Assembly: GCF_020217005.1 (NCBI RefSeq)
Contig: NZ_JAIWOI010000277.1
Location: forward strand, 1 to 10,000
Source of the DNA: Rheinheimera sp.
GTDB taxonomy: Bacteria; Pseudomonadota; Gammaproteobacteria; Enterobacterales; Alteromonadaceae
Reading direction: 5' to 3'
DNA: 10,000 bases
The position numbers were made by a program, and so were the translations under genes. How positions within the stretch are numbered: the first letter of the stretch is position 1; every line of letters begins with the position of its first letter. The notes beneath the pieces are model-generated. The model was given only the letters and a program-made list of their open reading frames with translations. It was not told the origin of the DNA and made no database searches. This document shows, piece after piece, positions 1 to 7,100 of the stretch.

Positions 1-135
1 GATTACGTTCAGGCAAGGTGATCCGCTGGACGAATTAAACCAATTATGCGACTGTGCTTTCTTCACCTTTAAGGCTGTATGTAACCGCCTCTATTAGGTT
101 TACGGCAAAACCGGAAAAGCTGAGCCTGACTACCC

Positions 136-1362
136 ATGCATTGCGCTATTTACCTGAAAAGTTCGGACGATAAAAAGCTGCTGATCCAGCAATTGCAAGA
201 AGGCAGTGTCAGTGCTGCTTTGGGTTTGAAACTGACGGGCCGTGGCGCTTTGTATTCGGCTTTAACTCTGGAAAAGTTTCTGGCTGAAGAGTACCGCCAT
301 GGCCGGGATGATTTAACAGCTGGGCAGTCGCAATGTCTGGCGTCTTTGTCAGAAGGCGAACAAAAACGTCTTTTGCTGGACTATGTACTGGCATCTAAAC
401 CTGATTATCTGATCCTCGATAATCTGTTTGATAGCCTGGATTTGGCCGGGCAGCAGATGATAGAACAGCGCCTGCACCAGCTGCAGCATCAAATTCCTTT
501 GGTTCAATTGCTGAGTCGCCGCCGGGACAAACTGGCTTTTATTCATTCTCAGTTCCGGTTGCAGAACAAGCAGCTTGTGCCGGATCAGGGCGTCAGTGCC
601 GCAATACCAGAGCTAAAAGGCAATATTCCCCCAGCTGCGGATCAACCTGCATTGTTGGACCCTTTGTTGATCAGTATGCGGGATTTGCAGGTCCGTTATG
701 GCGACAAGGCTGTATTAAACGGCATTAGCTGGGATATCCGCGCCGGTGAATTCTGGCAACTGCATGGCCCTAACGGTGCTGGTAAAAGTACCTTAGTGCA
801 GTTGATTAACGGCGAAAGCACTAAGGGTTATGGCCAGCAGTTGTATTTATTCGGCCGGAAAAAAGGCAGTGGCGAAAGCGTCTGGGATATTAAAAAGCAC
901 ATTGGTTGTTTTACCCGGGTGATGGTGCAGAATTTCAGCAGTCAGGATACTGTGGAAAATATGCTGATCTCTGGTTTTTTTGATTCTGTGGGTTTGTATC
1001 AGCGACCTTCTGCTATTCATCAACGTTTGGCGGCACAGTGGCTTGAGCTAGTCGGTATGACCTCTTATGCCAAGCAATCTTTTGCACATTTAGGCTCCGG
1101 GCAACAACGGTTAATTCTGGCGATGCGAGCCATGATGAAACACCCGCCTTTGTTATTGCTGGATGAACCCCTGGTCGGGCTGGATGACGAAGAGAGTGCG
1201 TTGCTGATGGCGCTTATCAATCGTATGGCTGCCGCCAAAACCTGCGCTATTGTTTATATCTCCCACCGGGCTGAGATTGGTTTAACAGCGGATGCTGTCT
1301 TTGAGCTTATTCCTCAGACTGCAGGTTCTGTTGGCCGGATTGTTGGCGCAGGTAAGTTGTAA
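136..1362 (+). CDS. ModF-like double-ABC ATPase with degenerate first nucleotide-binding domain
   Basis: A 408-residue soluble ABC ATPase with no membrane segment. The second ATPase domain (about 177-395) is complete: Walker A GPNGAGKST at 211-219, a signature variant LGSGQQ at 319-324, Walker B LLLLDEP at 339-345 with catalytic E344, and H-loop His377. The stretch LFGRKKGSGESVWDIKKHIG (238-257) is very close to what I know of Escherichia coli ModF/PhrA, the basis for the family call. The first domain (about 1-145) keeps a signature-like LSEGEQ (71-76) and a Walker B-like YLILDN (91-96). It has no Walker A, Asn replaces the catalytic Glu, and no H-loop His is seen (LLSRRRD). Known ModF proteins are about 490 residues, so roughly 80 N-terminal residues are missing. 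In-frame stops at 121-123 and 127-129 rule out a longer start, and no good Shine-Dalgarno precedes the ATG. No mod transport genes are present nearby, so a molybdate role is unproven; a translation- or repair-linked ABC ATPase is an alternative. Confidence 0.85.
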   Translation: MHCAIYLKSSDDKKLLIQQLQEGSVSAALGLKLTGRGALYSALTLEKFLAEEYRHGRDDLTAGQSQCLASLSEGEQKRLLLDYVLASKPDYLILDNLFDSLDLAGQQMIEQRLHQLQHQIPLVQLLSRRRDKLAFIHSQFRLQNKQLVPDQGVSAAIPELKGNIPPAADQPALLDPLLISMRDLQVRYGDKAVLNGISWDIRAGEFWQLHGPNGAGKSTLVQLINGESTKGYGQQLYLFGRKKGSGESVWDIKKHIGCFTRVMVQNFSSQDTVENMLISGFFDSVGLYQRPSAIHQRLAAQWLELVGMTSYAKQSFAHLGSGQQRLILAMRAMMKHPPLLLLDEPLVGLDDEESALLMALINRMAAAKTCAIVYISHRAEIGLTADAVFELIPQTAGSVGRIVGAGKL

Positions 1363-3424
1363 AGTCCGCTGCCGACAAAGGCTTACTGAATAAATAGCCC
1401 TGGCCCATTTGACAGCCGAGCTGCAGTAGAGTCTCTTTTTGTGTTTCCGTTTCAATGCCTTCGGCTATTAGTTGCAAATTCATCGACTGAGCCAGGGATA
1501 TCACAGCTTTGACTATTTCCATGTCGCCTCTGTCTGTCAGCATGTCCTGTACAAAAGATTTGTCTATTTTCAGTACGTCAACCTGGAATTTTTTTAGATA
1601 AGACAAGCTCGAGTAGCCTGTACCAAAGTCGTCTATCGAAATGCAGATACCAGTAGCTTTGAGCTGGCTCAAGATGTTTTGAGTTTTGCTGACATCCAGC
1701 ATTAATGCACTTTCAGTCACTTCCAGCTCTAGTAAGCTGGCTGGCATTCGCAATGCCGTAATCAGGTCTGTGATTTGTTTTACCAGTAGTAGGTCGGCAA
1801 ACTGAGCTGCAGCAATATTGACAGATATAGGGATCCGATAACCCAACTGTTGCCAGCTCAGGCACTGTTCGCAAGCCTGATACAAAACCTGTTGGCCCAG
1901 TTCAGCAATTAAACCTGTCTCTTCCGCCAGCGGAATAAACTCTATTGGCGAGATCCACTGGCCCAGATGATTTTGCATACGAGCCAAAGCTTCGGCACCT
2001 AATAACTTGCCCGTTGCTAAGCAGAGTTTGGGTTGGTAATACACCTGTAGTTGCTGATTAGCCAAAGTGTCTCGTAGCAGTAGTTCCAGTTGATGACGAT
2101 GAATAATTTGTTGTTCCAGCTCATCAGAAAAAAAGCGGGTTCTGTTCCGGCCTTCAGACTTAGCTTTAAACATAGCCACATCCGCATGGCGCATAAACAT
2201 TTCTATGGTTTGGGCGTCGTCCGGGTAAATACTGACGCCTATACTGACCGCCATCTGATATTTTTTATCTTCCAACACAAAAGCGTGCTGGAACTGGCTA
2301 TGCACCTGGCCAGCAAACAAACTAACCTCTTCAACAGACCATAGTTCGGGCAGTACCAGCACAAACTCATCTCCCCCCAGCCGAGCCAATGTAGTGCCAG
2401 CTGAACAGATAGAGCCTAAACGCTCGGCGGCCTGTTTGATTAACAGATCACCAAAATTATGGCCAATGGAGTCGTTGACGTACTTAAAGTTATCCAGATC
2501 AATCAGAAGTAAGGCTAACTTGTGGTGTAATTGCTCTGCCTTCTTTATGGCCTGTTCTATCCGGTCGTATAGCAGAACCCGATTCGGCAGGTTGGTTAAA
2601 GGGTCGTGATTTGCCAGATGACTCATCTTCAAAGCCAGAGCCATGCTTTCACTAACATCATGGAATACCACTATGCTGCCCAGGCATCTGCCATTAGGGT
2701 CAATAATAGGGGCTGCGGAATCTTCGACCTGAAATAGTTGGCCTGTGCGGGACACCAACTGACAATTTAATGCCATGGCGACGACACGTTGCTCTTTGAT
2801 CGCAAAATAAATCGGGTTCCAATGCGGCTCTAAGGTATGAGCATCCCGCAGCTGCATCACCTCTTCAATCGGACGTTTTAAAGCTTCCTTTGCCAGCCAA
2901 CCTGTCATGCGCTCAGCTATAGGGTTCATAAAGCTGATTTTTCCGTCGAGATCCGTAGCTATTACCGCGTCACCTATCGAATCCAGTGTGACTTTTAACC
3001 ATTCTTTTTCTGCGGCCACTTGCCGGCTATAACTGCTTAAATCGAGTAAATTTTTAATCCGGATCCGGCTGGATACCGCGTGCAACGGCTTGCGTAAGAA
3101 GTCTATTCCACCTTCAGTCAAGGAGGCTATTTCATGTTCTATATCAATATGGGAGGTCATAAAAACGATAGCTATGTCGCGAGTGGCGGGGTCTGCTTTT
3201 AACGATCTACATACCGCAAAACCGTCCATACCGGGCATTTCTATGTCCAGTACTATCAGCTCAGGATGGTGCTGACGTGCTAGTTCAAGGGCGTGAGCAC
3301 CGTCTGTGGCAAAATATAAAGTTGCAAGGTCTTGCAGCAGATCTCGTAACACTAGCAAGGATGTCGGTTGATCATCGACTAATAAAATTTTTGCGGCCAG
3401 TCCGGCCTGCGAAGTTCTTTGCAC
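1307..3424 (-). CDS. REC-PAS-GGDEF-EAL response regulator (bifunctional c-di-GMP enzyme)
   Basis: A 705-residue cytoplasmic response regulator predicted to make and degrade cyclic di-GMP. The N-terminal receiver (about 11-128) has acidic pocket D17/D18, phospho-acceptor D60, T90 and K112, all intact. A PAS domain follows (about 140-262), then GGDEF (about 270-432) with GGDEF at 350-354 and the usual DxLTxLPNR entry at 274-282. The EAL domain (about 445-700) has EAL at 478-480, the SVN Asn, LEVTES, DDFGTGYSSL, KID, AEGIET and the QGYLFSKP end, so phosphodiesterase activity looks intact. The cyclase product-inhibition RxxD site is absent: S341 and T344 occupy the expected positions. The start is GTG, supported by an AGGGA Shine-Dalgarno 8 nt upstream; the next in-frame Met is residue 63, inside the receiver. 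It is transcribed divergently from the Hpt-kinase-receiver operon, making it a plausible output of that phosphorelay. Its 3' end overlaps the ABC gene by 56 bp. Which activity dominates cannot be read from sequence. Confidence 0.95.
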   Translation of the reverse strand: MQRTSQAGLAAKILLVDDQPTSLLVLRDLLQDLATLYFATDGAHALELARQHHPELIVLDIEMPGMDGFAVCRSLKADPATRDIAIVFMTSHIDIEHEIASLTEGGIDFLRKPLHAVSSRIRIKNLLDLSSYSRQVAAEKEWLKVTLDSIGDAVIATDLDGKISFMNPIAERMTGWLAKEALKRPIEEVMQLRDAHTLEPHWNPIYFAIKEQRVVAMALNCQLVSRTGQLFQVEDSAAPIIDPNGRCLGSIVVFHDVSESMALALKMSHLANHDPLTNLPNRVLLYDRIEQAIKKAEQLHHKLALLLIDLDNFKYVNDSIGHNFGDLLIKQAAERLGSICSAGTTLARLGGDEFVLVLPELWSVEEVSLFAGQVHSQFQHAFVLEDKKYQMAVSIGVSIYPDDAQTIEMFMRHADVAMFKAKSEGRNRTRFFSDELEQQIIHRHQLELLLRDTLANQQLQVYYQPKLCLATGKLLGAEALARMQNHLGQWISPIEFIPLAEETGLIAELGQQVLYQACEQCLSWQQLGYRIPISVNIAAAQFADLLLVKQITDLITALRMPASLLELEVTESALMLDVSKTQNILSQLKATGICISIDDFGTGYSSLSYLKKFQVDVLKIDKSFVQDMLTDRGDMEIVKAVISLAQSMNLQLIAEGIETETQKETLLQLGCQMGQGYLFSKPLSAADFTTYLRQQSGQQNLQSEE

Positions 3425-3428
3425 CTGG

Positions 3429-3437
3429 CTCTTCCCT
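3429..3437 (-). promoter_or_regulatory. Shine-Dalgarno supporting the GTG start of the GGDEF-EAL gene
   Basis: On the minus strand this reads AGGGAAGAG. Its AGGGA core ends 8 nt before the GTG at 3424-3422. No in-frame ATG is available before residue 63, which lies inside the receiver domain, so this site fixes the unusual GTG start. Confidence 0.6.
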
Positions 3438-3451
3438 GTTTTTTATCCACT

Positions 3452-3488
3452 CTTTGGTTAGTGTAGACGAAAAATTAACCAGACAAAG
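3452..3488. promoter_or_regulatory. Imperfect inverted repeat in the divergent intergenic region (possible operator)
   Basis: The left arm CTTTGGTTA (3452-3460) pairs with TAACC (3476-3480) plus AAAG (3485-3488), interrupted by four extra bases AGAC. The uninterrupted core is TGGTTA (3455-3460) and TAACCA (3476-3481), separated by 15 nt. It sits between two divergent regulatory genes in a 121-bp spacer, where a shared operator would be expected, but no known regulator motif is recognised. It could be chance in AT-rich sequence. Confidence 0.3.
3460..3487 (-). promoter_or_regulatory. Weak sigma70-like promoter candidate for the GGDEF-EAL gene
   Basis: On the minus strand a TACACT hexamer (3465-3460) matches the -10 consensus at four of six positions. 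It is preceded after 16 nt by TTTGTC (3487-3482), a poor -35. The position, about 36 nt before the start codon, is sensible, and the inverted-repeat arms in this region overlap both hexamers. It is a by-eye match only; alternative -10-like elements exist in this AT-rich spacer. Confidence 0.2.
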
Positions 3489-3545
3489 CAGAGGATTTTT
3501 CAGTTAAAGCCAATTATGCTGTGAGAAATCATTAAGGTAGCTGCT

Positions 3546-4121
3546 ATGTTGTTTAATTTTAAAGTGCTGGAGCAATTAATAGGCTTTTCCCGTGAAGCAT
3601 TTTTGCAGTTGTCTCCAGCGATGGCTCAATTGATCGAGTCAACGCCGCATGAGGTTCAGCAGCTGACTCTATCCTATCAGCAACAAAATCATAAAAGCTT
3701 CGAGTACTCATTACACAAGTTGCGTGGTAGCTACGCGACTTTAGGGGCCACAGCTTTACCTGAAATGTCCCGCACTATTGAACAGGTTTTACAACAGCAG
3801 GGGCGGCTCCCCTCTGCCAATGATTTTCAGCTATATCTGGAATGCCTGGAGCAGACCGCTACGGCCTTAGAGTTGTGGGTGAGTCAATTTAAGTACAGTT
3901 CAGATCCAAGCCACCCTGATGTTTCGCTGTATATTCAGTACCTTGAAAATAATGATATGCAAGCCTATAGCTTATTTCAGGTACAAAGAGCTGGCTGGAT
4001 TGCTTACCTTGGACCCGAAAATTTTGTACTGATGGAGCAGGACATGATGATGTTAAATTTTACGGCTGTTGCAGAACGTTTAAAGCAGAGCCTAAACAGA
4101 CAAGTGAAGGGGTCAGACTGA
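3546..4121 (+). CDS. Stand-alone Hpt phosphotransfer protein with C-terminal helical module
   Basis: A 191-residue soluble protein. Residues about 15-112 form a histidine phosphotransfer domain: the motif LHKLRGSYATLGA (56-68) matches the Hpt pattern HxLKGSxxxLG, with His57 as predicted phosphorylation site. Residues about 125-185 are a second, mostly helical segment that resembles the C-terminus of the adjacent kinase. Shared positions include L133, N135, M138, A140, F144 and the LNF at 170-172. No signal peptide or membrane segment is seen. The ATG is preceded by TAAGG with an 8-nt gap. The gene opens the operon, and its stop overlaps the kinase start as TGATG, implying translational coupling. 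Its likely job is to relay phosphate between the kinase's receivers and downstream receivers, either the receiver-only protein or the REC-GGDEF-EAL protein. The Hpt assignment is firm; the partners are inferred. Confidence 0.88.
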   Translation: MLFNFKVLEQLIGFSREAFLQLSPAMAQLIESTPHEVQQLTLSYQQQNHKSFEYSLHKLRGSYATLGATALPEMSRTIEQVLQQQGRLPSANDFQLYLECLEQTATALELWVSQFKYSSDPSHPDVSLYIQYLENNDMQAYSLFQVQRAGWIAYLGPENFVLMEQDMMMLNFTAVAERLKQSLNRQVKGSD

Positions 4122-7100
4122 TGACATGGCTAAAGCGTAATCTGCAGGAGATCGCAGTGATAGCTGTCCCGGCGCTGGTATTCGCTGCCTTGGGCTTTTA
4201 TTTATCTGTTCATCTAGAGCAAGGTCAGCTTTTGCAAAATCAACAGCGTATTCAACAAAGCCTGGATGATAAAGCGAATAGGCTCTCAGAGGCTATTTTT
4301 GAAAAAATGACTATTTATCAATATGGCTTGCGTGGTATGCGAGGTGCCGTGTTAAGTGCTGGTCCGCAAAACTTTAGTTATAACAATATGTTGTCTTACA
4401 GCCAAAGCCGCGATTTGAGCCTGGAGTTTCCGGGCGCTCGCGGCTTTGGTGTTATTCGTAAAGTCGCACCCGATCAGGTGCAGGGCTTTCTGCAACAGGC
4501 TGCAGCTGACAGAGGTCATGAGTTTAAACTCAATCAATACAGTCCACATAAGCATGACTTATTTATCATTCAGTACATTGAGCCTCTGACGGATAACGCG
4601 AGTGCTATAGGATTCGATATTGCTTCAGAAAAAATACGTTATGAGGCTGCAATGTCTGCCGCCGGCCAGAATAAAGCTGTGCTGACAGAACCAATAACGC
4701 TGGTACAGGCGGAAAATAAGAAGTCGCAGGGTTTTTTATTGCTGATGCCAATTTACCGTCAAATGCCGGTTCCCGAAGATGTCGGGCAGCGTTACAAGGC
4801 ATTGTATGGTTTTGCCTATGCCCCTCTATTGATTGATGAGATTTTGTTTAGCATCCGCAGTGAAGATGAAGGTATCCAACTGGAGGTTGTTGATCTCGAT
4901 GCTGCGCCACAGCAACCCTTTTTTGTCCGTTCCGTATCAGGTTCTGTGTTAACTGATTTGCACTCTGAAGCCGAATTCGCTCTCTTTAATCGTAACTGGC
5001 AGGTTAGATTGGTAGCCAGCCATGCTTTTATTGAGCAGTTGGGCCTGCAGGATCCGCAAGCTGTGTTTTACATCGCGTTGAGTATTAGTGCTTTGATTGT
5101 CTTGATCATTGCTTTTTTCCAGTTAGCACTGATCAGACGTTTGCAACTAGCCAGACACAGAGCTGTATTGGCCGCCATTGTCGAAAATGCCAATGAAGCA
5201 GTGATTGGGGCTGACCAAACAGGCCGTATCAGTAGTTGGAACCCTGCTGCAGAGCAAATGTTTGGTTATGCCGAAGATGAAGCATTGGGGCGCACTATAG
5301 TTGACCTGATAGTACCAGCAAGTTTAAAGCCCACGCAGTTACAACTGGAGCAAAGAGTACGTGGCGGACAGAAAATTCGATATGTTCAGACCGAGCTTCA
5401 GGATCAGTTTGGTGATCTGCACCCGGTATCGTTAAATCTGTCACCCATATTGGATGAAAAAGGTCTGTTTATAGGTTCAGCCCTTACGGTGAATGATATC
5501 AGCCATATCAAGCAGGCTGAGCAAAAGCTACAGCAAGCGAATGAAGAGCTGGAACACCAGGTTGAGTTGCGTACCGCAGAAATAGAGCGGGTTTCAGCGT
5601 TGCAGCGTAGTATTTTGAGTAATGCCAATTACGCCATTATTACCACAGATTTAAATGGTGTGATCACCTCTTTTAATCCGGCAGCTGAAACCATGCTGCA
5701 GTATCAGGCCCATGAAGTGGTGGGACGCCAAAGCCCTGCCATTTTTCATGATCAGGACGAAGTATTGGAGTATGCAGAGCAACTCACCCGCCAGCTGGGT
5801 TATCAGGTGGAGCCTGATTTTGCTGTATTTGTGGCTAAGCCGAAGCAAGGCAAAACGGATAACAGAGAATGGAGTTATATTCGCAAAGATGGTAGCCGTT
5901 GTCCTGTACAACTTGCAGTCACAGCTTTGTTGGATCAGCAAAAGCTGGTAGTAGGTTATTTAGGAATTGCCCGGGATTTAACCTTACAAAAAGAGTTGGA
6001 ATTTGAGCTGGCGTTGGCAAAAGTGTCGACAGAGCAGAGCCCTGACCTTGTATTCTGGTTAACTGATAGCGCTGATGTAATTAAAGCCAATCCTGCCGCT
6101 TTGGCTTGTTGTGCTGGCAGCTTAAGTCTGGCCGAACTTGCGTTACAGCTGGTTGGCGACAGATTACCCCAGTTGATGCAAAACGCAGAAAAAAAACGTA
6201 GTGTGCAGTTTGAAAGTCAGTTTGAAGATTCAGAAGGCAGACAAATCCCTTTATCTGTGAATTTGTCATGGATCCGCTTTGAGCAACGCAGTTATTTTTA
6301 TCTGGTGGCCAGAGACAGGTCGGAACAACACAGAAGGGAGCTGGAATTAGCGCAAGCACGGCAACTGGCGGATGCTGCTAATGATGCCAAATCCTCTTTT
6401 TTGGCCAACATGAGCCACGAAATCCGCACACCTATGAACGCCATACTAGGCATGCTACAACTGGTGCAGCAAACCAGTTTAACCAACAGACAAGAAGAGT
6501 ATATCCGTCAGACCGAAATTGCAGCCAAGTCCTTATTGGCCATTCTGAACGATATTCTGGATTTCTCAAAAGTAGAAGCTGGCAAATTGGAGATGGATAG
6601 CCACAGCTTTGAATTGTCCTCTCTGATGGAAGAGTTGGGAACTATTTTGTCAGCGAATCTGGGCAGTAAAGATGTCGAAGTCTTGTACCAGTTTGACGAT
6701 GACCTACCGCAACTTGTGGTGGGCGATAGTTTAAGACTGAAGCAAGTTCTGCTTAATCTCACGGGCAATGCCATCAAATTTACTGAAAAAGGTGAAGTAG
6801 TGGTCAGCCTGGAGGTAACAGAGCGTACTGATGACGCGGCCAAAATTAAGTTCAGAGTGAAAGATACTGGTATAGGAATGACGCAACAACAACTGGCGGT
6901 GATTTTTCAAAGCTTCAGTCAGGCGGAATCTTCTATTAGTCGTCGGTATGGAGGAACAGGTTTAGGCCTGGCGATCAGCAGAGGGCTGGTTGAATTAATG
7001 GGAGGGCAACTCTGTGTTGATAGTCAGTTTGGTATCGGTAGCAGTTTTGAGTTTGAGCTATGGTTTAATTGCCTGAGCCTGAGTGCAACTCAAGCTGACT

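Noticed and set aside
2..97. Open + strand frame entering from the window edge and stopping at a TAG (95-97), possibly the end of an upstream gene
   Set aside because: It has only 31 codons and no recognisable motif. A run this short is common by chance, and a minus-strand frame in the same stretch is equally open.
97..112. GGTTT/AAACC hairpin upstream of the ABC gene as a terminator
   Set aside because: The stem is 5 bp with no following T-run, too weak to call.
5651..5951. Overlapping open frames on both strands inside the kinase gene, and similar ones elsewhere (for example 6508-6843, 8158-8433)
   Set aside because: They lie within a conserved coding region, have no recognisable domains or ribosome-binding sites, and look like shadows of the real frame.
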